53,809 bases of DNA from Desulfonatronospira sp. (GCA_003551155.1 PUMA01000166.1:1-53809); one strand, 5' to 3'. Shown: positions 7,326 through 16,046, numbered from the stretch's first letter. Translations and numbers: made by a program. Notes: generated by a model from the letters alone, not told the origin.

Positions 7326-9095
7326 ATGGGTGATAATATTCAACACAAGAAATCGTTGCCGCCGCTTCGGGTATGGGCGCCCAGGGCCAGTCAGGTGGAG
7401 TTTCTGGCCGGAAGGAAAAAGCAGGCCATGCTCCGGGAAGAAAATGGCTGGTGGGGGGCGGAAAAAAGTCCAGGACACGGAGAGGATTATTCTTTTTTTG
7501 TGGACGGCCGGGGGCCGTTTCCAGATCCGCGCTCGCAGTGGCAGCCACAGGGTATTGAAGGTCCATCACGCCGTCTGGATCATTCCCGTTTTGAGTGGAG
7601 TGATCACCACTTTCAGCCCGGTCCTCTGTCTTCGGCAGTGATATATGAGCTGCACGTGGGAACCTTTACCCCGGCAGGGACATTCAGGGCAGTGACGGAA
7701 AAGCTTGATCATCTTGCCAGCCTGGGCGTGACCCATATCGAGCTCATGCCCGTGGCCGGTTTTTCCGGCAAACGCGGCTGGGGATACGACGGAGTCAATC
7801 TTTATGCCCCTCACCATGCCTACGGCGATCCCGAAGAACTAAAGGGACTGGTGAATGCCTGCCACAGCCGGGGGCTGGGAGTAATCCTGGACGTGGTCTA
7901 CAACCATCTTGGACCCAGGGGCAATTACCTGCCGGATTTCGGGCCGTATTTTACAGACCGCTACCTTACTCCATGGGGAGATGCAGTCAATTTTGACGGC
8001 CCTGAAAGCGATCAGGTTCGCCGCTTTTTTATAGACAATGCCCTGATGTGGCTTGGCGACTACCATTTTGACGGCCTGCGCCTGGATGCAGTGCACGCCA
8101 TATTTGATTTTTCAGCAGTGCATTTCCTGGAAGAGCTGGCCGGAGATGTAAAAGAGCTGGAGGCACACCTGGGGCGGCATCTGGTGCTCATTGCCGAGAG
8201 TGATCTCAATGATCCCCGCATTGTCAGACCTGCGCATGCGGGCGGATTCAATATACATGCCCAGTGGAACGAGGATTTTCACCATGCCCTGCATGCAGCC
8301 CTGACCGGGGAAAATAAGGGATATTATGCCGACTTCGGGGGTCTGGCACCCCTGGCCAAGGCCCTGGAAAAAGGTTTTGTTTATGACGCATGCTACTCTG
8401 TTTTCCGCCGCCGCAGGCATGGCCGACCGGCAACGGATCTTAGGGGACATCAGCTGGTGGGCTGCCTGCAGAACCACGACCAGGTCGGCAACCGGGCCCG
8501 GGGAGAGCGAACCAGTCATCTTCTCTCCCTGGATGAATTAAGGGTCGGCGCTGCCCTGGTACTGACCGGGCCGTTCATACCCATGCTCTTTCAGGGTGAG
8601 GAATGGGGTGCGGGTACGCCGTTTCTTTACTTTACAGCACATGAGGATCAGGAGCTGGCTGAGGCAGTCACCAGGGGGCGCCTGCGGGAATTTGAGGATT
8701 TCGGCTGGAAACCCGAAGAGATTCCTGATCCCCAGTCCCTGGAAACCTTTGAGCGTTCCAAACTGGACTGGAGAGAGACTGATCAGAGCACTCATGCGGA
8801 ACTTTTAGCCTGGCACAGGGATCTTATCCGCTTGCGCCGCAAATTACCAGAGCTGAGCGACGGCCGTCTGGACCGGATCCGGGTTGATTTTCACCAGGAG
8901 GAAAAGTGGCTGATCATGCGCAGGGGATCTGTAGCCGTAGCCTGCAATTTTGCTGCCAAGGAGCAGACAGTGTCTTTGGACAAGCCGTCTGGGGACATGC
9001 ATATTTTTCTGGCTTCGCATAAGGATATTGCCCTTGATGGAGGCGATCTTTTCCTGCCGGGTCATGCAGCGGCAGTACTCGGGTGCTGTAGTTGA
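7326..9095 (+). CDS. treZ: Malto-oligosyltrehalose trehalohydrolase
   Basis: A 589-residue GH13 hydrolase that cleaves the maltosyl-trehalose bond and frees trehalose. An N-terminal beta-sandwich (LRVWAPRASQVEFLAG, about 14-29) precedes the barrel. Region I is DVVYNHLGP at 189-197, the nucleophile D254 in FDGLRLDAVH, the acid/base E291 in LIAESD, and region IV LQNHDQVGN. The frame is open back to 7113, but ATG 7326 is chosen because AGGA precedes it, family similarity begins there, and the extra upstream part would overlap treY and reads as non-protein-like sequence. It lies 127 nt after treY in the same direction. Confidence 0.94.
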   Translation: MGDNIQHKKSLPPLRVWAPRASQVEFLAGRKKQAMLREENGWWGAEKSPGHGEDYSFFVDGRGPFPDPRSQWQPQGIEGPSRRLDHSRFEWSDHHFQPGPLSSAVIYELHVGTFTPAGTFRAVTEKLDHLASLGVTHIELMPVAGFSGKRGWGYDGVNLYAPHHAYGDPEELKGLVNACHSRGLGVILDVVYNHLGPRGNYLPDFGPYFTDRYLTPWGDAVNFDGPESDQVRRFFIDNALMWLGDYHFDGLRLDAVHAIFDFSAVHFLEELAGDVKELEAHLGRHLVLIAESDLNDPRIVRPAHAGGFNIHAQWNEDFHHALHAALTGENKGYYADFGGLAPLAKALEKGFVYDACYSVFRRRRHGRPATDLRGHQLVGCLQNHDQVGNRARGERTSHLLSLDELRVGAALVLTGPFIPMLFQGEEWGAGTPFLYFTAHEDQELAEAVTRGRLREFEDFGWKPEEIPDPQSLETFERSKLDWRETDQSTHAELLAWHRDLIRLRRKLPELSDGRLDRIRVDFHQEEKWLIMRRGSVAVACNFAAKEQTVSLDKPSGDMHIFLASHKDIALDGGDLFLPGHAAAVLGCCS

Positions 9096-9257
9096 AACGG
9101 TGCAGGATCCGGTGTTTTTCAATGAAAAAGGACCCAGGAGAAAAGGATAAATCAGCGGCTGGAAAAGAAACCTGTTTTAACCCTGATTGGGCTGATTTTT
9201 AGCCCTGCCATAAGTTAAAATGAAGTTAAAGCAGTAAACTGACCCACGAGGTACTTC

Positions 9258-9938
9258 ATGTCCAACAATAAATATTCCCCGGCAGAACCCTTTGCCCTCA
9301 AGGACTGCGCCCTTATAGCCATAGCAACAGGACGCAAGGCTGTCAACCTGACCGAACTCAGGGATCATATCCGGGATGTGAATATTGACAGCATCTATCA
9401 CCATTTCTGGGGAGGACTGCTGGGGGCACGCTTTGAGGAGCGTGAATTCAACAATGATATCGCTACCTGGTGTCGCAGGCAATTGCGCGAGCCTGCCCTG
9501 GCTGAGCAGCTTGCAGTTATCGATCCGGTGGAGCACAAGGATTTGGAGGATCTTCGCCGCGAACTGCTTGAGATTATTGACGACAGGCTGGATGAGAGCG
9601 AAACAGCCCACTGGCTGCAGGCCTCCCGGCCCTTTGAGTTCATCCGGACTCAGCTGGTGATCTTTGATACAGGCACGCGCCTGGCTCGTCCTGAAGCCCT
9701 GGCCGAGGTCATACCGGAACTCTCCACAGGAACCATATTTTATCATTTTATTGATGCCCGCCGCCGGATACAGGGCGGGCTGGACGACTTCAGCTACTGG
9801 CTTACCGGCTTTGAAAAGCCGTATACCGCACTGATCCGGGGTCTGGCCGGAATAGATCCGTTCTTCTCCAGTCTGAGCCAGATTCGCGAGAAAATGACAA
9901 AGATCTGCCTGGAGTGCCGGGACAGGGGGGAAGAATAA
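9258..9938 (+). CDS. DUF5752 family protein
   Basis: A 226-residue cytosolic protein with no signal peptide or membrane segment. I assign it to DUF5752 from the conserved-looking IDSIYHHFWGG motif (about 47-57) and its echo GTIFYHFIDARRR (about 158-170). The two appear to be halves of an internal duplication, each with Tyr-His-aromatic residues followed by an Arg- or Glu-rich helix. GAGG precedes the ATG. Its TAA overlaps the ATG of treT by one base (TAATG), so the two are almost certainly co-translated. The function is unknown. The position suggests a role with TreT or in handling trehalose or glycogen substrates. Confidence 0.8.
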   Translation: MSNNKYSPAEPFALKDCALIAIATGRKAVNLTELRDHIRDVNIDSIYHHFWGGLLGARFEEREFNNDIATWCRRQLREPALAEQLAVIDPVEHKDLEDLRRELLEIIDDRLDESETAHWLQASRPFEFIRTQLVIFDTGTRLARPEALAEVIPELSTGTIFYHFIDARRRIQGGLDDFSYWLTGFEKPYTALIRGLAGIDPFFSSLSQIREKMTKICLECRDRGEE

Positions 9939-11179
9939 TGAGCAGCCTTCTTGATGCTTACGCCGAAGTGGCCGGCCGGGATGTGGTTTCCCATCTGCAG
10001 CAGTTGACCAGTCCCTTGAAGGGAATGAAGGTGGTCCATGTCAATTCCACCCGGACAGGCGGAGGAGTGGCTGAAATTCTGGAAAAGCTGGTGCCTTTGA
10101 GTGCAGAGCTGGGCCTGGACGCGCGATGGGAAGTCATCAGCGGAAGTGATGAATTTTATCAGTGCACCAAGGCCATGCACAACGCCCTGCAGGGACTGGC
10201 CGCTCCCATTTCCAGGCCGCTGCTGGATGCCTACGAGGAGACCAATCGTGATAATGCCGAAGAGCTGCGGGCCCTTCTGGAGGAGGCTGATTTCGTATTT
10301 ATCCATGATCCCCAGCCGGCACCCCTGCTTGGTCTTTGCTCCGCACGCAGAGGACGCTGGGTATGGCGCTGCCATATCGACGCCAGCCGCCCATACCGGC
10401 CTGTATGGCGTTATCTGCGCGAACATGTAGCAGCCTATGATGCCAGCGTGTTTTCACTGCCGGATTTCGCCCAGGCTCTGCCACATCCGGAATATATTAT
10501 CCCTCCAAGCATTGATCCCCTTAGCGACAAGAACATTGATCTTCCTCAGGATGAGATGGAACAGGTGCGCCAGGAATTCGGCCTTGATCCCGAGCGTCCT
10601 GTTGTGCTGCAGGTTTCACGCTTTGACCGGTTCAAGGATCCAGTGGGAGTGATTGAGGCCCAAAGGCTGGCCAGAAAATTCGTTCCCGGCCTGCAGCTTG
10701 TTCTGGCCGGGGGTTCGGCAGCGGATGACCCCGAGGGCGAGGCGGTTCTTTCGGAAGTCCGGTCCGCGGCAGGGGATGATCCGGATATCAAGGTGCTGCT
10801 GCTGCCTCCGGACGCCCACAGAAAAATTAATGCCCTGCAGCGTACAGCAGACATCGTTATCCAGAAATCCATCAAGGAAGGATTCGGCTTGACCGTCACC
10901 GAAGGGCTGTGGAAAGGAAAGCCGGTCATAGGCGGGGATACTGGAGGCATCAGGCTGCAGGTGGTCAATTATCATACCGGCTTTCTGGTGCGGACCCCCC
11001 AGGGTGCGGCCCTGCGCATCAGGTACCTTCTGCAAAGCCGGGACCGCATGGCCCAGATGGGAAGCAAGGCAAGGCAGTTCGTACGGGAAAATTTTCTCCT
11101 TACCCGGCATCTGCGGGAGTATCTGACCCTGATGGTGGGCCTGCACTACGGGGCAAGATACCGTATCGAGCTTGGTTGA
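9938..11179 (+). CDS. treT: Trehalose glycosyltransferring synthase
   Basis: A 413-residue GT4, GT-B fold retaining glycosyltransferase that joins NDP-glucose and free glucose to trehalose (family activity EC 2.4.1.245). Recognisable TreT blocks are HVNSTRTGGGVAEIL (34-48), the FYQCTKAMHNALQG stretch (73-86), RCHIDAS (144-150), PPSIDPLS (189-196) and the catalytic E-x7-E of EGFGLTVTE (314-322). The ORF is open further upstream, but ATG 9938 is taken because it overlaps the DUF5752 stop and a GGGGGGAAG tract precedes it. This gives the operon a second trehalose route independent of glycogen. It ends one base before the convergent minus-strand gene. Confidence 0.9.
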   Translation: MSSLLDAYAEVAGRDVVSHLQQLTSPLKGMKVVHVNSTRTGGGVAEILEKLVPLSAELGLDARWEVISGSDEFYQCTKAMHNALQGLAAPISRPLLDAYEETNRDNAEELRALLEEADFVFIHDPQPAPLLGLCSARRGRWVWRCHIDASRPYRPVWRYLREHVAAYDASVFSLPDFAQALPHPEYIIPPSIDPLSDKNIDLPQDEMEQVRQEFGLDPERPVVLQVSRFDRFKDPVGVIEAQRLARKFVPGLQLVLAGGSAADDPEGEAVLSEVRSAAGDDPDIKVLLLPPDAHRKINALQRTADIVIQKSIKEGFGLTVTEGLWKGKPVIGGDTGGIRLQVVNYHTGFLVRTPQGAALRIRYLLQSRDRMAQMGSKARQFVRENFLLTRHLREYLTLMVGLHYGARYRIELG

Positions 11180-12199
11180 TCACGGGCAGTTACTTTGGGC
11201 TTCGTGCTGTGTCAGGCGGTCCTGCCAGGCCAGAATCAGGCAGGACAGCGCTGACAGAAGCAGGGGAAACCAGAATGTGGTCAACCTGGAGAGCAGTGAT
11301 ACAGCGAGGCCTTCAGCAGGGCTGAGTCCGCCCAGGGTCAGAAACATGGTCATGCCTGCCTCGTAGGTGCCCAGTCCCCCCGGCAGCAGTGGAAGCATGC
11401 TTATCATGTACGCAAACAGAGTGCCCAGGCCGATTATCAAGGGATGTACCTCCAGGCCCAGGAAGTGGCAGGCCAGGTATACCTTGAGAGGGTAAAACAC
11501 CCAGATAAGCAGGGAAACCAGCATGATGCCCAGGGTCTGCCTTGCGGACAGCAGGTTAGCCGCCTCCAGCCTGGCCCGGCTGAAAAAGAATCCGGCCCTG
11601 GAACACAGCCTTTTGATCAGTCCCGCAGAACCTGTATACCGACCTGCATCAGTATCTGCCCGGAGCAGTTCTGAAGAACCATGTGTCCGGCACCCGCAAC
11701 AGAACCATCCCAGTCCTGTGCACAGTAAAACCAAAAGAAACAGGGACACATGAAAGGAAAGGGGCAGTTCGAAATAGTGCAGAGCCGGGTAAAAGAGCAT
11801 AAGGCACAAAAAAACGAAGGGGGCCATGGTCAGGAATTTGTGCATCATGAGGGTTCCTGCTAGTCCCTGTGAACTTATGCCTGTTGCTTTTCTGAATAAA
11901 TAGAGCTTGGCAGCCTCGCCCCCGAATTTTACCGAGGGTGTAAGGCTTTCAATGAGACCGCCCGCCTGATTGATGAGAAAGACACGGCCAAAGGAAATGC
12001 GGTCCTTGCGTCTGAGCAGAAAATGCCAGATCCAGGCTCCGGCCAGGAGCGTAATCAGCTGCAGCAGGAACAGAAACGCCAGTTGGCCGGCAGTGATCCT
12101 GAAGAGAGATTCCCGGATCTGATCCGGCCCCAGGATTGCAGCCAGGGCAGTCAGGGCGGCAATGCCCGGCAGGAAAAGAATGGCTTTGGGTAAGGACAT
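11180..12199 (-). CDS. Flippase-like integral membrane protein (LPG-synthase TM family)
   Basis: A 339-residue polytopic membrane protein with about seven to eight hydrophobic segments. It has the family hallmarks GGLIESLTPSVKFGGEAAK (about residues 80-98) and LPLLPGGLGTYEAG in the C-terminal third. This matches the lysylphosphatidylglycerol synthase TM region / UPF0104 group, whose members move or modify lipids. The soluble synthetase domain is absent. The frame opens at TTG 12214, but ATG 12199 is preferred. Its stop abuts the treT stop with no visible terminator between them. The substrate is unknown. Confidence 0.8.
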   Translation of the reverse strand: MSLPKAILFLPGIAALTALAAILGPDQIRESLFRITAGQLAFLFLLQLITLLAGAWIWHFLLRRKDRISFGRVFLINQAGGLIESLTPSVKFGGEAAKLYLFRKATGISSQGLAGTLMMHKFLTMAPFVFLCLMLFYPALHYFELPLSFHVSLFLLVLLCTGLGWFCCGCRTHGSSELLRADTDAGRYTGSAGLIKRLCSRAGFFFSRARLEAANLLSARQTLGIMLVSLLIWVFYPLKVYLACHFLGLEVHPLIIGLGTLFAYMISMLPLLPGGLGTYEAGMTMFLTLGGLSPAEGLAVSLLSRLTTFWFPLLLSALSCLILAWQDRLTQHEAQSNCP

Positions 12200-12288
12200 G
12201 TCAGCTTCAGTCAATGGGTTACTGGTGATGGACAGTAAAAATGGATCACTTCATCTCGTGTTCTGGCCGCTGTGTTCTAATTTCTGAG

Positions 12289-12843
12289 TTACGCCGCCTG
12301 CCTGAAGAGCACGGAACGGTCAAATGTACGCATGGGCTGGACGGCCACAGCCTGGGCATGATTTTCTAAAGTCAGAGAGTCATAGTGATCCCTGTAAGGG
12401 GGACTGGGCATCCTGAAGATGAACCTGGCCCCGGGTCCGGCGGTTTTTCTCAGGGCATTGAGAATTATGTCCTTGGGTGCGGCCTGAAGGGCAACTATTG
12501 ATGCGGTATAGGGCTGTTCAAATTTTCTTGACCCATCAGCATGGAGCACACTGATCATGTCTTCCAGCCCGGCCTTGAGCACGCATGTTTTTGCAAGCCT
12601 GGCCGCATTATGATCCAGGTCCAGGGCAAAAACCCTGCATCCGGCCAGGCCGGCCAGGTACAGGGCAGTAAAAGGTATGGCCCCGCATCCGATGTTCAGG
12701 ACAACATCATCCTTGTTCAGCCTGGCCAGAAGTATCTCGTTTTCTACTACCCGGCGGTAAGGCCAGGAGTAAAGCCGGGTCAGCACCCTTGAAGAACTGC
12801 TCATTTTTTCCAGGACAGCAACTGCTGCAGGAATCCAGCCCAT
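12289..12843 (-). CDS. Class I SAM-dependent methyltransferase fold, nicotianamine-synthase-like
   Basis: A 184-residue protein with the SAM-binding motif VLNIGCGAIPFTALYLA (48-64) and an acidic loop ALDLDHNAARLA (73-84). The G-x-G-x-(I/L)-P-(F/L)-T-(S/A) pattern, the D-x-D-x-N/S-A-x2-L-A loop and the following helix resemble nicotianamine synthases more than ordinary methyltransferases. Nicotianamine-type enzymes transfer the aminopropyl group of SAM to make metallophores. The start at ATG 12843 is supported by AAAGGA eight bases upstream; a longer frame to 12942 has no such site. The protein is shorter than plant enzymes. No metallophore dehydrogenase or exporter is next to it, so the activity is open. 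Confidence 0.6.
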   Translation of the reverse strand: MGWIPAAVAVLEKMSSSSRVLTRLYSWPYRRVVENEILLARLNKDDVVLNIGCGAIPFTALYLAGLAGCRVFALDLDHNAARLAKTCVLKAGLEDMISVLHADGSRKFEQPYTASIVALQAAPKDIILNALRKTAGPGARFIFRMPSPPYRDHYDSLTLENHAQAVAVQPMRTFDRSVLFRQAA

Positions 12844-13266
12844 TTTTATTCCTTTCTGATTTGCAGATTGATTTTCAATATCATTAAAGCTGATCAAAAA
12901 AAAGTCAATGACAAATTGATGATGAATGTTGTTATCAAACATGTTCAGCTGCAGATGTCAAGCCTTTTGATTGCGGAAGCAGGTTATTGGGATCATTTTT
13001 CAGGAACAGGGAAATCCTGATCTTCCCCGTTTGCAGTGGAATTGTTATGGCATTCTGAAGAAAGCTATTTATTTTAAACTGGATATAAAATCCACACGTT
13101 GCGTGGAGGAACCAGAAATCATGCATGGGTATACCGGGCTGATGTGTACCTGGAGTTCCAAACCTTGATGGAGGGTATCCTTCCTTGACATCTGGATAAA
13201 CTTCAAAAATAAGTCTGAAGGAGGTTCAATGGTTTTGTTTTCTTTTTACCAAAGCGAGAAGTTTCC
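12844..13266. other. Divergent intergenic region with a mobile element copy and leader ORF
   Basis: This stretch separates the minus-strand methyltransferase from the plus-strand PRPP synthase. It contains copy A of the 95-bp palindromic element (13018-13113) and the short leader ORF at 13229. No other gene is supported. Confidence 0.5.
13018..13113 (+). mobile_element. MITE-like palindromic element, copy A
   Basis: This 96-bp element shares its core blocks with copies B and C: GGAATTGTTATGGCATTCT and TATAAAATCCACACGTTGCG. The ends are imperfect inverted repeats. The flanks GGAAATCC (13010-13017) and AGAAATCA (13114-13121) match at 6 of 8 positions, as expected for an old 8-bp target-site duplication. 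This is the most diverged of the three full copies, with changes in the left end near 13026-13031. It carries no ORF. Confidence 0.75.
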
Positions 13267-13273
13267 ATGGTAA
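13229..13273 (+). CDS. Putative 14-codon leader ORF overlapping the PRPP synthase start
   Basis: ATG 13229 is preceded by a near-perfect AAGGAGG (13218-13224) at 4-nt spacing, far better than the site before the downstream gene. It encodes MVLFSFYQSEKFPW and stops at TAA 13271-13273. The stop overlaps the PRPP synthase ATG at 13267 in another frame, so ribosomes terminating here could restart on the synthase. Translational coupling is inferred from this layout. A sequencing frameshift is less likely because the peptide does not resemble the synthase N-terminus. Confidence 0.45.
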   Translation: MVLFSFYQSEKFPW

Positions 13274-14181
13274 GGGTCTTATATTGTCCCCAAATGGAGG
13301 GATTGGCCGACACCCTGTGCAGTACCAGCGAGATTTGCACGCCCGGAAGGATTTCCTGGAAATATTTCCAGGATGGATTTCCGGACCTTATGATTATGGA
13401 CTCTGAGAGTCTCAGGAACAGTCATGTGGTTTTTCTGGCCTCCATGAACAGTCCTGCTGAGATATTCAGACAATTATCCGTAATCTTTGAGCTTCCCCGT
13501 CTGGCAGTCAGGTCTTTGAAGGTGGTCCTGCCTTATTTTCCCACCGGAACCATGGAGCGGGTTGATGAAGAAGGCGAGATAGCCACGGCAGCAACCCTGG
13601 CCAGGCTTCTTTCGTTAATTCCAGGGACCATGTCCGGCCCGGTACAGATAATTATTTATGATATCCATGCCCAGCAGGAGAGATTTTATTTTTCCGACAA
13701 TGTCATTCCCAGGCTGGAAACAGCCATACCTCTTCTTCAGGAGCGTATCCGGAACATGCGCAATGTGGCCATAGCCTTTCCCGATGAAGGTGCCTGGAAG
13801 CGTTTCGGGCGGATGTTCAAGGGGTACCCTTTGATCACCGCGCACAAAGTCAGGGAGGAAGCCGGGCGCAGGGTGATCATTCAGGAAGGGGATCCTAGAG
13901 GAAAACACGTGGTTATTGTTGATGATCTGGTCATGACGGGGGGCACTCTGATTCAGTGCAAACAGGCCCTGCTGGAAAACGGCGCGGACCGGGTCAGCTC
14001 CTATGTAACCCATGGGGTCTTTCCTGGGCAGTCCTGGAAGAGGCTTATTGATCAGGAATTTTCCAGCTTCTGGATGACTGATTCCTGCCCAGAAACTGCC
14101 GCTCAGGTAAGAGACATAAAACCTTTTGAGGTCTTGAGTCTGGCGCAGGATCTGATAAAAAAAGTTGTCTTTGATGTATAG
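13267..14181 (+). CDS. prs: Class II (plant-type) ribose-phosphate pyrophosphokinase
   Basis: A 304-residue PRPP synthase homologue, making PRPP from ribose 5-phosphate for nucleotide, His, Trp and NAD synthesis. Two phosphoribosyltransferase-fold halves are visible. LPYFPTGTMERVDEEGEIATA (about 88-108) replaces the RQDR loop of classical bacterial enzymes. Next come YDIHAQQERFYF (131-142), AFPDEGAWKRF (170-180) and the PRPP loop VVIVDDLVMTGGTL (215-228). These blocks are those of plant class II isozymes 3 and 4, which in spinach are phosphate-independent and accept several NTP donors. Start ATG 13267 overlaps the end of a leader ORF. Its own ribosome binding site is weak. Substrate properties are inferred. 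Confidence 0.82.
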   Translation: MVRVLYCPQMEGLADTLCSTSEICTPGRISWKYFQDGFPDLMIMDSESLRNSHVVFLASMNSPAEIFRQLSVIFELPRLAVRSLKVVLPYFPTGTMERVDEEGEIATAATLARLLSLIPGTMSGPVQIIIYDIHAQQERFYFSDNVIPRLETAIPLLQERIRNMRNVAIAFPDEGAWKRFGRMFKGYPLITAHKVREEAGRRVIIQEGDPRGKHVVIVDDLVMTGGTLIQCKQALLENGADRVSSYVTHGVFPGQSWKRLIDQEFSSFWMTDSCPETAAQVRDIKPFEVLSLAQDLIKKVVFDV

Positions 14182-14432
14182 GGCGGACCCGGTCTAATTT
14201 CATAAAATGGCCTGTCAGAAGAACTGATGAGTTGGAGCTTAAGGGCTCGGAAGGAAAGTTCCGGTCCAAGAATATTTTCGCTGCTGGTTTTTTTAGGCCA
14301 GACCCAGCACAGGGCCTGGGAGTTTTCCCGGATCATAAAGGTGAGTAAAGTCCGTGAGAATCATTGCGGGCGGGGCCGGTTAATGAGCATGCATTCACCT
14401 ATTGTCCGGCCCCAGGACCCCCTGAGGGATCA

Positions 14433-15875
14433 TTAATCCTGCACCCGCTGCTGGTCCTGCCTGACCAGCCTGTCTCTGGTTTCCAAAGAGGCAAAAAGGG
14501 TTTCCAGATCCTTTTTGACCTGCATGAACCTCTCCAGTTCCTGTCCTTCCAGAGTGCGTCCCGGAGGTGTATCCACAGTTGCGGGGTTTACGTGTCTTCC
14601 CCGGTGATGGACTTCATAGTGCAGGTGCGGACCTGTGGACATGCCTGTGGAGCCTACATACCCTATTGTCTCTCCCTGCCTGACCCTGGCCCCGCTGCGG
14701 ATTCCTGAGGCGAAACGGCTCATGTGGGCATAAACGGTATGGTATTCATTGGGATGTCTGATGCGGATATAGTTGCCGTAATTGCCCTTGCGGCCGGCAT
14801 ATTCAACCACTCCGTCCCCTGCAGCCATGATGGGGGTACCTGTGGGTGCTGCAAAGTCAAGACCGGGATGCATCCGGCTGTAACCCAGGATGGGATGCCG
14901 GCGCATTCCATAGCCTGATGTGAGCCTGGCCCCGTCTATGGGGGGGACCATCAGGGTCTTGCGTACTGATTTTCCCTGGGCATTGAAGAAATCCTTCTCT
15001 CCATCCGAGGTTTCATAGCGATAAATGGGCAGGTTCCTGCCCCGGGTGGTCAGGGTGGCGTAGAGTACTGAGCATCCCCGGACAAACTCCCCGTTTTCAC
15101 CCACTTTTTCATGGAAGAGCACCTCGATCCTGTCCCCGGGCCGGATATCGCGCTGAAAGTCCACATCAAAGGAATAAGCGCGGATCATCTGCATCAGGAT
15201 TTCTATGGGCATGCCGGCATTGACGGCGGCGCTGTAAAGGCTCGAGTTGATTTCGATCTCGGCCCGCACAGGCCGGGTTTCCAGCTGATGTCTCATTTCC
15301 CGGGCCTTGAAACCGTTTTCCAGGCATCGGGTCACATATACTTCACGGGTTACATCCAGCCTGAGGTTCATGCTCTGGAGCTGGGGCTCATTGTCTTCCC
15401 TGTTCTCAAAGGCCAGAACGATTTCGTGATCCTGGTGCAGGCGCCTGGGATTGAATACATCCTCCATGGAGGTGATTATTCTGTGGGCTTCAGCCCTGGG
15501 CAGTCCCTGGCTGACCAGAAGTCCCATGAGCGTGTCTCCCGAAGAAACTGATACGGTTTTTTCCTGGATGTTTGATGCCGGCTCCTCAAATCCTTCAACT
15601 TCAGGAGCAGGGTCCCCGGCTGCAGGCAGAAACGGTGAACCGGATCTGACAGGGTCTGATTCCGGCTTGGAGGTGGTGGCATCAGCGGTAAGAACCCTGG
15701 TCTTGTTGTCCACAGAAGAAGCCTGGTCCTTGTCCTGAGTCTTGAAATCAAATCCCAGCAGAAAATAACTTAATATAACAGCTGCGCAGCATGTCAGGAT
15801 CCAGAGGGGCTTTTTGCTGCGTGTACGTTTCAAATTGATGCGCCGGTTGTTGAAGGAAGGAATGTAGTGGCTCAT
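14433..15875 (-). CDS. M23 family murein endopeptidase
   Basis: A 480-residue membrane-anchored cell-wall hydrolase. A single hydrophobic segment (about 24-42) follows a basic N-terminus, so the rest faces the periplasm. A Ser/Pro-rich linker leads to a LysM/OapA-like region (VSVSSGDTLMGLLVSQG, about 108-124), a middle Csd3-type domain (about 200-310) and the C-terminal M23 lysostaphin fold. Zinc ligands are H336 and D340 in MHPGLDFAAPTG and H419 in GPHLHYE, with H417 as the catalytic partner. This matches MepM/ShyA-type DD-endopeptidases that cleave crosslinks to let new peptidoglycan in. It converges on the prs gene. Confidence 0.88.
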   Translation of the reverse strand: MSHYIPSFNNRRINLKRTRSKKPLWILTCCAAVILSYFLLGFDFKTQDKDQASSVDNKTRVLTADATTSKPESDPVRSGSPFLPAAGDPAPEVEGFEEPASNIQEKTVSVSSGDTLMGLLVSQGLPRAEAHRIITSMEDVFNPRRLHQDHEIVLAFENREDNEPQLQSMNLRLDVTREVYVTRCLENGFKAREMRHQLETRPVRAEIEINSSLYSAAVNAGMPIEILMQMIRAYSFDVDFQRDIRPGDRIEVLFHEKVGENGEFVRGCSVLYATLTTRGRNLPIYRYETSDGEKDFFNAQGKSVRKTLMVPPIDGARLTSGYGMRRHPILGYSRMHPGLDFAAPTGTPIMAAGDGVVEYAGRKGNYGNYIRIRHPNEYHTVYAHMSRFASGIRSGARVRQGETIGYVGSTGMSTGPHLHYEVHHRGRHVNPATVDTPPGRTLEGQELERFMQVKKDLETLFASLETRDRLVRQDQQRVQD

Positions 15876-16046
15876 ATGGGTAACCTCTCAAAGATTCGTG
15901 CATGCAGCCATTGGGACTATACAAATGTGCATAGCCGATTCTATTGGTCCTCAGAGACGTTGATTTCCTGAACAGGAATTTCGTGCATACCGGAGATGGA
16001 ATAATAAATCAATGTTCCATTTCCTGTGAATGCAGTCAGGCGGTAT

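Noticed and set aside
9185-9205. A GGGCT/AGCCC hairpin between treZ and the DUF5752 gene as a terminator
   Set aside because: The stem is only 5 bp and no T-run follows; the operon probably continues through it.
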